DNA of 64,000 nt from SB15 sp964639245 (GTDB lineage Bacteria; Chloroflexota; Anaerolineae; Aggregatilineales; J027), in NCBI GenBank assembly GCA_964639245.1, contig CAZXCU010000010.1, positions 1 through 64,000 of the forward strand, given 5' to 3'. Below, one piece after another: positions 51,576 through 59,912 of the stretch. How positions within the stretch are numbered: position 1 is the first letter of the stretch; each line of letters starts with the position of its first letter. The position numbers and the translations under genes were made by a program. The notes beneath the pieces are model-generated. The model had not been told where the DNA came from. It was given only the letters and a program-made list of their open reading frames with translations, and did no database searches.

Positions 51576-51580
51576 ACGTC

Positions 51581-52813
51581 ATGCAGATAGAACATCTCTC
51601 CCTCAAGAATTTTCGGAATTACACCCGCCTCGAAATCAGCATCCCCACAGGCGCGGTCTTGATTCATGGACAAAACGCGCAGGGTAAAACCAGTCTCCTA
51701 GAGGCCATTTACTACCTTGCAACCTCAACTTCGCCCTATGCTACGTCTGATAAACAACTCATCAATTGGCGTACAGAAAACGACCCCCTGCCCTTTGCTC
51801 AGGTTGGCTTGGAAATTCTTTCTACCAACCGTACTTTAAATCGTCTGGAAATTACGCTGGTTCGTGAAAATCCGAATACCTTCAATGAACGCTTCAAAAA
51901 AGAGATTCGGCTAAACGGGGTCACGAAAAAACGGAGCGAAGTCTTAGGGACAATCGCGGTGGTCATGTTTTTGCCGCAAGATTTGGCCCTAGTGGAGGGT
52001 GCGCCTTCCAGCCGCCGTTCCTATATGAACGCGACTCTCTCCCAAATAGACAATTCATATGCTGAATCGGTTGCCCTGTTTGAAAAAGTGCTGACCAGCC
52101 GTAACGCGCTACTGCGTCAGATTGCGGACAACCGCAGCCGTATAGCAGAACTTGAATATTGGGATGCCCAACTTACCAAATCGGCAGGGGTGATAATTGC
52201 AGGACGGCAGCGTTTTTTGCGGGAAATTGAAAATGAAGCGGCGAAAATTTACCACGAATTGACCGGCGGCAAAGAAGATTTAAAGCTCGCCTATGTCCCC
52301 AGTTTTGAACCAACCATTGAAGGCAACGGTCAGCTTTCTTTTGCTATTCCGGGTCTCGATTTACATCGTCAAATGGATGCCGAACAAATCACCCCGCAGT
52401 ATTTAGATGCCCTGCTGACCATGCGCGAGGAAGAAATCCGACGCGGCATGACCCTCCATGGCCCCCAGCGTGATGAATTGCGTTTTTTTGTAAATGGCCG
52501 CGATTTAAGCCTCTATGGGTCACGCGGACAAGCCCGTACCGCAGTCATGGCGATTAAATTAGCCGAACTGAATTGGATGAAAGATAAAATTGGCGAATGG
52601 CCGGTGCTGCTGCTGGATGAAGTCATTAGCGAATTGGACGAATCGCGCCGTGCCTATTTGCTTGAGCAGGTGCAGCACGCCCCCCAAACCCTGCTGACGA
52701 CCACCGAACCGACGATTTTTACGGAGTCCTTCCGTCAACAAGCAACATTGTGGCATGTCCAAGCCGGACAGATTGAAAAAGTCGAGTCCTTTGGCCTTGA
52801 AAGGCCGAGCTAG
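51581..52813 (+). CDS. recF: DNA replication and repair protein RecF
   Basis: A 410-residue SMC-like ATPase that helps load RecA at single-strand gaps. Typical opening MQIEHLSLKNFRNYTRLEI, Walker A HGQNAQGKTSLLEAIYYLA, signature-type GSRGQARTAVMAIKLAEL, and Walker B WPVLLLDEVISELDESRR. Length is slightly above the usual 360-380. It is normally near dnaN or gyrB, but here it follows holA. Confidence 0.95.
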   Translation: MQIEHLSLKNFRNYTRLEISIPTGAVLIHGQNAQGKTSLLEAIYYLATSTSPYATSDKQLINWRTENDPLPFAQVGLEILSTNRTLNRLEITLVRENPNTFNERFKKEIRLNGVTKKRSEVLGTIAVVMFLPQDLALVEGAPSSRRSYMNATLSQIDNSYAESVALFEKVLTSRNALLRQIADNRSRIAELEYWDAQLTKSAGVIIAGRQRFLREIENEAAKIYHELTGGKEDLKLAYVPSFEPTIEGNGQLSFAIPGLDLHRQMDAEQITPQYLDALLTMREEEIRRGMTLHGPQRDELRFFVNGRDLSLYGSRGQARTAVMAIKLAELNWMKDKIGEWPVLLLDEVISELDESRRAYLLEQVQHAPQTLLTTTEPTIFTESFRQQATLWHVQAGQIEKVESFGLERPS

Positions 52814-52901
52814 AGAAAGCTCGTCCCAAAACACAGCCGGCTTATTCATCGGTTGTCAAAGTGCGTGTTTTCAAGATAGAGTTGTGGTATGTGTTCCAGA
52901 T

Positions 52902-52922
52902 GGGAATGGCGTAAACATTCCC
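52902..52922. promoter_or_regulatory. Inverted repeat upstream of the DUF4177 gene
   Basis: GGGAATG (52902-52908) and CATTCCC (52916-52922) with a 7-base centre, about 50 bases before the ATG. It may be an operator or a 5' RNA hairpin. The rest of the 158-base spacer shows nothing I can name. Confidence 0.4.
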
Positions 52923-52971
52923 TAAATCACACCTAAAAATGCCATTAACTTATTGAGAAAAGGACAGTACC

Positions 52972-53175
52972 ATGCAAAAGTGGGAATATCAGCAGTTATC
53001 GTGGCACTATGATAACGATGATAAAAAGGTCTATGCGCTGAACGGAGAATACAATAAAGAGTGGAAAAATGCCGCATTGCATCTTCTCTTAAACAACTTT
53101 GGGGAAGCGGGCTGGGAATTGGTGGCTTTTGACCCCGAAGAAGGCGAAGCGATATTTAAACGTCCTAAAGCGTAA
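52972..53175 (+). CDS. Small DUF4177-like protein
   Basis: A 67-residue acidic soluble protein. MQKWEYQQLSW at the start and LLNNFGEAGWELVAFDPEEGEAIFKRP at the end match the DUF4177 pattern (a short beta-alpha-beta protein of unknown role). Ribosome site AAAGGA is about 7 bases upstream. Single gene, ended by a strong hairpin. Confidence 0.78.
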   Translation: MQKWEYQQLSWHYDNDDKKVYALNGEYNKEWKNAALHLLLNNFGEAGWELVAFDPEEGEAIFKRPKA

Positions 53176-53179
53176 TAAA

Positions 53180-53204
53180 AACAAGGGGCTGAAGTCCCCT
53201 TGTT
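53180..53204. terminator. Terminator after the DUF4177 gene
   Basis: AACAAGGGG (53180-53188) pairs with CCCCTTGTT (53196-53204), loop CTGAAGT. Works for the plus-strand gene; also lies just downstream of the minus-strand tRNA-Gly. Confidence 0.85.
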
Positions 53205-53224
53205 TGTGTCTGTGAAACTGCGAA

Positions 53225-53295
53225 AGCGGGCAACGAGGCTCGAACTCGTGATAACAGCTTGGAAGGCTGTTGTGTTACCACTACACCATACCCGC
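53225..53295 (-). tRNA. tRNA-Gly (anticodon TCC)
   Basis: A 71-base cloverleaf on the minus strand. Acceptor GCGGGTA pairs with TGCCCGC (one G-U), D-loop AGTGGTAA, anticodon stem ACAGC/GCTGT with loop CTTCCAA (anticodon TCC), T-arm CGAGTTCGAGCCTCG, discriminator T. CCA is not encoded. Confidence 0.95.
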
Positions 53296-53343
53296 AGATG
53301 TTTTGATGATAGCAAAATTGCGGGTATGTGCCAAGATGCAAAT

Positions 53344-54450
53344 TTATATTTTAAACAGGCCATTCTGGTAAAAAAGTTCGCTGTCTACCAGAATTTCCCC
53401 ACCGTCTCGCATATCGCAAATCATATCCCAATGCACCTGCGACTCGTTTTTTCCGCCCGTTTCGCTGTAGGCGCGCCCCACCGCCATATGAACGGTTCCG
53501 CCAATTTTTTCATCAAACAAAATGCTGCCCGTGAAGCGTTGAATATCGGTATTCGTTCCAATGGCAAATTCGCCAAGCGTGCGCGACCCGGCATCGGTAT
53601 CCAGCACCCCCAGTAAAAAGGGTTCGTTGGTCGCAGCCGTCGCTTTTACCACTTTGCCATTTTCAAATTTCAGCTCAATGCCGTTGACCTCGTTCCCCTG
53701 ATACAACGCGGGATAGGTAAATTTCACCCATCCATTCACGCTATCCTCAACAGGGCCGGTGAAAATTTCGCCATCAGGAAAATTGGTTGTGCCATTGGCG
53801 TTGACAAATTTGCGCCCGTCAATGGAAAGGTGCAAATCAATATTTTTGCCGCGCACATGGATATTTTTCTTGCCATCCAGATATTCCACCAGATGCTGTT
53901 GGAATTTGTCCACTGCCTGCCATTCCGCAATCGGATTTTCGGCATGGACTTTGCAGGCATCAAAAATGAAATTTTCGTATTGAGTCAACGACATACCTGC
54001 CGCTTGAGCGTAGGCCATCGTCGGATATTGTGTGACACACCATCGCGCCAACCCGTCAGAACCACGCTGCATGATGATATGCGAAGGGACAGACTGCCGT
54101 TTTGCCCATGCCTGCTGCTTATCGGCGTGATATTGCGACAAATTACGCGGGTTTTGGGTCGCCTTAATGCTAATCATCACATTGGCTTGTTCCGCGAGCA
54201 TTTTGTACATCGGGTCAGGAACAGCCAAGAGGTTGACATCCTCAGTGGCTTCCAGCGCCAGCACTTCCAATTCGTCTGGCGTGAAATAGGGAATGGGATG
54301 CCCCCCCGCCCGATAGACTGCCTGAAAAATGGCCTGAACAAGCGGTTGGGCTTCTAAACTCTCGCTGCGAATCAAGACAGTTTCGCCCGCTTGAACACGG
54401 GTCGAGTAACCCACCAGAATTTCTGCTAATTTTTGAATCCGCGAGTCCAT
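53344..54450 (-). CDS. M29 family aminopeptidase
   Basis: A 368-residue metallo-aminopeptidase of the thermophilic aminopeptidase (AmpS/AmpT) family, releasing N-terminal amino acids. The catalytic region reads GRKFVNANGTTNFPDGEIFTGP, then VLDTDAGSRTLGEFAIGTNTDIQRFTGSILFDEKIGGTVHMAVG and VHWDMICDMR; the Glu, His and Asp metal ligands are kept. It begins exactly at the base after the stop of a paralogous gene (TAA then ATG), so it is the downstream copy of a tandem pair in one transcript. Confidence 0.92.
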   Translation of the reverse strand: MDSRIQKLAEILVGYSTRVQAGETVLIRSESLEAQPLVQAIFQAVYRAGGHPIPYFTPDELEVLALEATEDVNLLAVPDPMYKMLAEQANVMISIKATQNPRNLSQYHADKQQAWAKRQSVPSHIIMQRGSDGLARWCVTQYPTMAYAQAAGMSLTQYENFIFDACKVHAENPIAEWQAVDKFQQHLVEYLDGKKNIHVRGKNIDLHLSIDGRKFVNANGTTNFPDGEIFTGPVEDSVNGWVKFTYPALYQGNEVNGIELKFENGKVVKATAATNEPFLLGVLDTDAGSRTLGEFAIGTNTDIQRFTGSILFDEKIGGTVHMAVGRAYSETGGKNESQVHWDMICDMRDGGEILVDSELFYQNGLFKI

Positions 54451-55560
54451 TTACACCTCAAACCTGCCATTTTTATAGAACAATTGCCCATCTACCAGAA
54501 TTTCCCCGCCGTCACGCATATCACAAATCATGTCCCAATGAACATGCGAATTGTTGACGCTGCCCGTTTCTTGATAGCCCTGTCCGACTGCCATATGAAC
54601 TGTGCCACCGATTTTTTCATCAAACAAAATGCTGCCCGTGAAACGTTGAATATCGGTGTTGCTGCCGATGGCAAATTCTCCCAGACGGCGTGAACCCTCA
54701 TCAGTATCCAGCACACTGTTGAGGAATTTTTCATTTTTCTCGGCGGTTGCTTCGGTCACAAGACCATCTTTAAAAACCAATTTTGCACCGACGACTTCAT
54801 TGCCACCATAAAAGGCGGGGTAAGTGAACTGTACCCACCCATTCACACTGGTTTCAACGGGGCCGGTAAAAATTTCACCGTCCGGGAAATTCTCGCGGCC
54901 TTCAGCGCTTTTGAATTTGCGTCCCTCAATGGAAAGGTGCAAATCAATATTTTTGCCGCGCACATGGACATTTTTCTTGCCATCCAGATAGTTCACCAAC
55001 TTCGCCTGAGATTCTCCTACTTTGCGCCATGCTGCTACCGGGTCATCCAGATGGACTTTGCAGGCATTAAAAACGAAATTTTGATATTGCAGCAGTGACA
55101 TGCCTGATTGCTGAGCATAGGCTTGGGTGGGAAATTGGGTGGTGGTGCGGCGGAAAACAGGATCTTTGCCTTCGCGCTGCATTTGAATGGCAATGGGAGC
55201 GTAGGCGGCGGCTCGCCGTGCGGCTTGTTTTTCCGCCGGATAATCGCTGAGGGCTTTTAGATTTTCTTCTGCCTCCACCCGCACAATCGCGTTGGCAGTT
55301 TCGTACATCATTTGCAGCATGGGGTTGGGTTTGGCAAGAAGTTCAAGGTCGTCGGTGGCTTCCATCGCCAGCGCGTGTTCGTTGCTCATGTGGATATAGG
55401 TGAAAGCCTCCCCGCCTGCTTTGAGGGCTTCTTGATACAGTGCTGCAACCAGTGGTTCTGCCAACGGACTCATCCCACGCAGCAACACACGTTCGCCCGG
55501 CTTGACCGCCAGCGAATAATTGATGATGACCTGTGCCATCTTTTGAATACGCGAATCCAT
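54451..55560 (-). CDS. M29 family aminopeptidase (tandem paralogue)
   Basis: A 369-residue M29 aminopeptidase strongly similar to the next gene downstream: both share MDSRIQK at the start, KNVHVRGKNIDLHLSI or KNIHVRGKNIDLHLSI, and the same GEFAIG, TDIQRFTGSILFDEK and HWDMICDMRDGGEILVD blocks. The first thirds differ more, suggesting different substrate preference. I chose the ATG at 55560; the open frame runs 61 codons further upstream but loses family resemblance and passes through a dyad and the promoter region of the divergent gene. Confidence 0.92.
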   Translation of the reverse strand: MDSRIQKMAQVIINYSLAVKPGERVLLRGMSPLAEPLVAALYQEALKAGGEAFTYIHMSNEHALAMEATDDLELLAKPNPMLQMMYETANAIVRVEAEENLKALSDYPAEKQAARRAAAYAPIAIQMQREGKDPVFRRTTTQFPTQAYAQQSGMSLLQYQNFVFNACKVHLDDPVAAWRKVGESQAKLVNYLDGKKNVHVRGKNIDLHLSIEGRKFKSAEGRENFPDGEIFTGPVETSVNGWVQFTYPAFYGGNEVVGAKLVFKDGLVTEATAEKNEKFLNSVLDTDEGSRRLGEFAIGSNTDIQRFTGSILFDEKIGGTVHMAVGQGYQETGSVNNSHVHWDMICDMRDGGEILVDGQLFYKNGRFEV

Positions 55561-55585
55561 AACATACAATCCTAGTATTGTTAAA

Positions 55586-55611
55586 CTTGCGTTTAATAGG
55601 TTAAACGCAAG
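55586..55611. promoter_or_regulatory. 10-bp perfect dyad between divergent genes
   Basis: CTTGCGTTTA (55586-55595) and TAAACGCAAG (55602-55611) with ATAGGT in the centre, 26 bases upstream of the aminopeptidase ATG and 65 before the thioredoxin-NHL ATG. A likely operator shared by both directions; a terminator is less plausible in this position. Confidence 0.5.
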
Positions 55612-55675
55612 GCTTTTGTTAGAATCTCGGTGTAATCTTAACGTGATTAATGGGTCGTGACAAAGGATTGGTGGT

Positions 55676-57754
55676 ATGTCAAAAAAGTGGCTGCTGGCGG
55701 TGGTCGGCGTGTTAGCGCTGGCGTTTGCGGTAATTTCAAGCAATGTGCTGGCACAAGACGAAGGCGAAGGGTTTACCTATGAAGGCCAAGTTGCCGCACC
55801 GGAGTTTCCCGAAGGGCTGTCATGGCTGAACGTGAGTGAACCCCTGACGATGGAACAACTGAAGGGCAAAATCGTTTTGCTCGACTTTTGGACATATGGC
55901 TGCATCAACTGTATGCACGTCATCCCCGATTTGAAAAAAATTGAGGAACTTTACCCCAATGAAGTGGTGGTCATCGGGGTGCATTCCGCCAAATTTGATA
56001 ATGAAGGGGTCACAGAAAATATCCGTCAGATTGTGCAGCGCTATGCAGTGGTGCATCCTGTGGTCAATGACCGCGATTTTGGCGTTTGGCAGATGTACGG
56101 AGCGCGGGCATGGCCTTCGTTGTATTTGATTGATCCATTCGGCAAAGTGGTCGGGCGGCATGAAGGCGAAGGGGTTTACGAAACACTTGGCCCGATTCTA
56201 GGGGTGATGGTCAGCGAGTACACCGATGCAGGTGTGATTGACCCGACTCCGTTAGCCAATCTTGCCCCTGAAATTGAAAACATCACCGATACACCTCTTT
56301 TGTTTCCCGGCAAAATCTTGGTAGATGAGGCAGGTGAACGGCTTTTTATTGCGGATACAGGCCATCATCGAATTGTGGTTGCCGATTTAAACACCTACGA
56401 TGTTTTGCAAGTTATTGGCAGTGGGGAAGCCGCCCTCACCGATGGTACATTTACCGACGCAGCCTTTAGCAGTCCACAAGGCATGGCACTGGTAGAAAAT
56501 ACGCTGTATGTGGCGGATACAAATAATCATGTGATTCGGGCAATCGATTTCACATCAGAAACCGTAACAACGGCGGCTGGAACGGGGAATATGGCGATGA
56601 TTTTCCCCACCGAAGGCACTGCCCTGGATGTTGAACTGCGCTCCCCCTGGGATGTCTATTTCTATGAGAATAATCTGTATATTGCGATGGCGGGTTCGCA
56701 TCAACTCTGGGTGCTGGATATGGAAAACAACATCCTGAGTCCCTATGCCGGCAATGCCCGTGAAGATTTGATTGACGGGCCACGTCTGGATGCCGAACTT
56801 GCCCAACCGAGTGGGTTAGCTGTCTATGAAAATCACCTCTATTTTGCGGACTCGGAGGCCAGCGCGATTCGCCGTGTGGAACTTACGGCGGACGGGGAAG
56901 TAGAAACGATTATTGGCCCTCTCAGTGAGGAAAATCGGCTGTTTGAATTTGGCGATGTTGATGGAACGATTGAAAATGCTCGTTTGCAGCATCCGCTAGG
57001 GGTGACTTTTACCGAAGATGGCACGCTGTACATTGCAGATACCTACAACAACAAAATCAAAGCGATTAATGTCGCAGAAAAATCAGTTGCTACCTTCGCG
57101 GGGAATGTCGAAGGGGGTTATTTTGATGGTTCTGGCGAGGAAGCCCTGTTTGATGAACCCGGCGGGTTGGATTACGCTAACGGCAAACTCTATATTGCGG
57201 ATACCAATAACCACGCGATTCGTGTCATTGAACTTGCTTCTAAGAGTGTCTCGACGGTCTTTTTCCCGAATGTGACCGCCCTTTTGCCGCAAGATACCGC
57301 GCTGACAAACGAGCCTATCTCGGATGAAGCACCCACTTTCCTTGAAAATTCGGTGGGCGATGAGGTGTTGACACTGGAAGCCCAGACGGTTGCCCCCGGC
57401 GAAGGCACTATCCTGATGAATGTGTCTATGCCAATTGGCTACAAACTCAATGCCCAAGCGCCCTTTACCGTCGATTGGTCGGCTAATGAGACCGTGACCT
57501 TAGCCGAATTGGAATATCGGCAGATTGTGCCTGAGTTGCCGATTGAATTTCCTGTCACTTTTAGCGAAGGCCAAACCGATTTTGCGGTAAATTTAACCAT
57601 TTACTGGTGTGAAGCGGTCAATGAAACGTTGTGCTTTGTTGAGCGTGCGACGGTTGTTTTACCTGTTACCGTCAGCGCAGAGGCTGAAAACACACTGATT
57701 GAATTGGCTTACGACCTTGTGCCGCCGGACACCAATGGTGGTTTTGGAAATTAA
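55676..57754 (+). CDS. Exported thioredoxin-NHL repeat protein (NHLRC2-like)
   Basis: A 692-residue protein with a signal peptide (residues 1-25). Residues about 35-170 are a thioredoxin-like domain with a CINC active site in FWTYGCINCMHVIPDL and a following ARAWPSLYLIDPFGKVVGRHEGEG. Residues about 195-515 hold NHL beta-propeller repeats, with repeated LYVADTNNHVIR and LYIADTNNHAIR units. The last 170 residues are a beta domain with two cysteines (YWCEAVNETLCF), resembling the extracytoplasmic part of DsbD-like proteins. The domain order is that of animal NHLRC2. A thiol-disulfide role outside the membrane is likely; the partner is unknown. Confidence 0.9.
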   Translation: MSKKWLLAVVGVLALAFAVISSNVLAQDEGEGFTYEGQVAAPEFPEGLSWLNVSEPLTMEQLKGKIVLLDFWTYGCINCMHVIPDLKKIEELYPNEVVVIGVHSAKFDNEGVTENIRQIVQRYAVVHPVVNDRDFGVWQMYGARAWPSLYLIDPFGKVVGRHEGEGVYETLGPILGVMVSEYTDAGVIDPTPLANLAPEIENITDTPLLFPGKILVDEAGERLFIADTGHHRIVVADLNTYDVLQVIGSGEAALTDGTFTDAAFSSPQGMALVENTLYVADTNNHVIRAIDFTSETVTTAAGTGNMAMIFPTEGTALDVELRSPWDVYFYENNLYIAMAGSHQLWVLDMENNILSPYAGNAREDLIDGPRLDAELAQPSGLAVYENHLYFADSEASAIRRVELTADGEVETIIGPLSEENRLFEFGDVDGTIENARLQHPLGVTFTEDGTLYIADTYNNKIKAINVAEKSVATFAGNVEGGYFDGSGEEALFDEPGGLDYANGKLYIADTNNHAIRVIELASKSVSTVFFPNVTALLPQDTALTNEPISDEAPTFLENSVGDEVLTLEAQTVAPGEGTILMNVSMPIGYKLNAQAPFTVDWSANETVTLAELEYRQIVPELPIEFPVTFSEGQTDFAVNLTIYWCEAVNETLCFVERATVVLPVTVSAEAENTLIELAYDLVPPDTNGGFGN

Positions 57755-57759
57755 ACGAT

Positions 57760-57789
57760 AAAGGGGCCAGTCCTGGCCCCTTTTATTTT
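57760..57789 (+). terminator. Intrinsic terminator after the thioredoxin-NHL gene
   Basis: AAAGGGGCCAG pairs with CTGGCCCCTTT around a 2-base TC turn, followed by TTTTATTTT. Very stable GC-rich stem. Confidence 0.92.
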
Positions 57790-57847
57790 GCTTTCCTCAA
57801 TTTTTGCATTGACACGCTTTGACATTTTGCTACACTAAAAACAGTGA

Positions 57848-57920
57848 GGCCCCATAGCTCAATTGGCAGAGCAGTTGACTCTTAATCAATTGGTTGTAGG
57901 TTCGAGTCCTACTGGGGTCA
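57848..57920 (+). tRNA. tRNA-Lys (anticodon CTT)
   Basis: A 73-base cloverleaf. Acceptor GGCCCCA pairs with TGGGGTC (one G-U), D-arm AGCTCAATTGGCAGAGC, anticodon stem GTTGA/TCAAT with loop CTCTTAA (anticodon CTT), T-arm GTAGGTTCGAGTCCTAC, discriminator A. CCA is not encoded. Confidence 0.95.
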
Positions 57921-57978
57921 CTATCTCATTCATTCCCCGCCTATCCAATGATTCCAAAACTTCTGCGCTTGTAACAAG

Positions 57979-59874
57979 CTAGTGCGGCAAAAGTGCGACA
58001 TAATCACAATATGGCGAATTGCCCGGGGTGACGGGAATTTCTTCCAATCTGGCAAACTGTGGAGGTTGGGCATTCTTCAAATCGTACACCACCACCGCCG
58101 CCGTTACCTTGTCCACACCCTGCGGAATCCGCAAATCGGCTCGTCCTAAAGTGGGGACAAACGGCAGCCATTTTTTCTGAGGATAAATTTGCCCCGACAA
58201 TTCAAAGTCATATTGCGCGAGAATGGTGTCATCTGGTCCAAGCAAACGGTAGCTGATGCGCGAGTCGGGATAATCGCGTTCGCCCCGCCACCACCACGCA
58301 TGAAAAATCACCGGACAATTTGGATAAGTGTCTTCGTAAATTAAATCCACCCCCAGCAAACTTGGCCCGTCCGTGCTGATTTTTAATACGTCCTGCAACT
58401 CCATGATGTCATTCAGCATGGCAGTCGTGGAGCGCTGATTTTCATAGCGCGAAACATGCACATCCCCGAAATAAATGGTTTCTTTGGGCAACCCTCCAAT
58501 ATATTCAGCGATGCCATAGGTTAATTCCTGCGGATCCATAATTTCGCCCGCCCATGAAACAATCCAGATATTCGGCGCATCGGCAAGCAGATGATTTTCA
58601 AGAATCTGCTGGGCTTCGATAAATTGCAAATGATGATTCACATTGAGAATCACAACATCAGGAAAGCCCACATATTCAAGCGGGGTCTCGTAATATTCAG
58701 CCGCCGTATACAAAGAGCCATCCCGCAAAATTAGAAAATCATCGGGGTCGGCATTGTCCTCAATGTATTGAAATGCGCTGTGTAAATGACTGGGATAGGT
58801 TTCGGGGAGTTGCTCAGGCCAACGTACCCATAAAAATGCTAGTATGCCAATCGCTGCCACATGCACCAGTGGATTTTTCCATTTTTCAAGCCAGTAGTGC
58901 AGCGCCACCCCTACCAGCAGCGCGACTCCAATCCACAATGCCCACCCGTGTCGCCCTGAAAGTTTTGCTTCTATCAAACGGATGCTCACTGTTAAGGCAA
59001 AAATCGGAAATAAACCTATCAACAAGACCAGAAGCGGCAGGCGTTTTTGCCAGAGCAAAAAAAGCGCCAGAACAGCCAATCCTGCTGCCATCATCTGGGC
59101 AGTTTTCCACGCCGGGTCATCCACCACCACCTGCCCATAAAGGAAAAATTCCCAATATTCCTTGAGAATGCGCTCAAGTGGTACAACCCCCTCAAAGGCC
59201 AAGCCTTCCGGTGCGCCATTAGTGGCGATGATGATAACCCAAGGAAGGTAGCTTAAACCGGGCAGCAAAAAAATAAGAAATTTACGATTGAGTGTGCGTT
59301 CGTGCCATACAACATACAACCCCTGTGCAACCACCAGAAAAACGGCGGTATAGTGCGCGTAGAGCGCTGCTATGGTGATGATGCTATAGACAAACACACG
59401 GGAAAAATGGGTTTTTTGCAGCGCGGCATCCATCCATACCAGCGACCAGATTGCCAGCGACATGACCAGCGCATAGGTGCGGGCTTCACCATAGGCATAT
59501 AAGAATCCGCCGCACAGAAGCAGTGTAACAGACGCACCCCACCCCGCCACCATCGAACCGCTGACCCGTTTGCCAAGCTGCATCATCCCCGCCAGCCCCA
59601 AAAAACCGGCGAGCAGCGAAAAGTACCGTAGTTCAAATTCGCCTGTTCCAGATTGTTTTGACCAGATGTTCAACGCACTAAAATAAAGGGGAGGTTGAAT
59701 GTCAATTTCTGTTGTCCACTCCCAGAGCGTATCCCATGACTCCAGCGCTAGATACCCACTGACCGTTTCGTCGTACCAGAAATCATCTTGGGGGAAGTGA
59801 TTCAACAAATAGCCAAACATGAGGAATAGCAGCAGGGCAGAAAGAAAAATGGAATGGTTTCGCATAGCTGCCAT
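57979..59874 (-). CDS. GT39-like membrane glycosyltransferase
   Basis: A 631-residue polytopic protein related to the ArnT/PMT glycosyltransferases that use lipid-linked sugars on the outer face of the membrane. The acidic motif appears at the first extracytoplasmic loop (DDFWYDETVSGYLALES), with EIDIQPPLYFSALNIW after it. About ten hydrophobic helices fill residues 8-350. The C-terminal 260 residues form a soluble domain with no helix, which I do not recognise. It follows the LCP gene on the same strand, but a strong terminator lies between, so it may have its own promoter. Confidence 0.83.
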   Translation of the reverse strand: MAAMRNHSIFLSALLLFLMFGYLLNHFPQDDFWYDETVSGYLALESWDTLWEWTTEIDIQPPLYFSALNIWSKQSGTGEFELRYFSLLAGFLGLAGMMQLGKRVSGSMVAGWGASVTLLLCGGFLYAYGEARTYALVMSLAIWSLVWMDAALQKTHFSRVFVYSIITIAALYAHYTAVFLVVAQGLYVVWHERTLNRKFLIFLLPGLSYLPWVIIIATNGAPEGLAFEGVVPLERILKEYWEFFLYGQVVVDDPAWKTAQMMAAGLAVLALFLLWQKRLPLLVLLIGLFPIFALTVSIRLIEAKLSGRHGWALWIGVALLVGVALHYWLEKWKNPLVHVAAIGILAFLWVRWPEQLPETYPSHLHSAFQYIEDNADPDDFLILRDGSLYTAAEYYETPLEYVGFPDVVILNVNHHLQFIEAQQILENHLLADAPNIWIVSWAGEIMDPQELTYGIAEYIGGLPKETIYFGDVHVSRYENQRSTTAMLNDIMELQDVLKISTDGPSLLGVDLIYEDTYPNCPVIFHAWWWRGERDYPDSRISYRLLGPDDTILAQYDFELSGQIYPQKKWLPFVPTLGRADLRIPQGVDKVTAAVVVYDLKNAQPPQFARLEEIPVTPGNSPYCDYVALLPH

Positions 59875-59887
59875 TTATACACAAAAA

Positions 59888-59911
59888 AACAAGGGGCTTA
59901 AACCCCTTGTT
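59888..59911 (-). terminator. Intrinsic terminator after the LCP gene
   Basis: Read on the minus strand: AACAAGGGG-TTTAAG-CCCCTTGTT followed by five further T's. It begins two bases after the LCP stop codon. Same hairpin core as at 53180 and 26873. Confidence 0.88.
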
Positions 59912-59912
59912 G

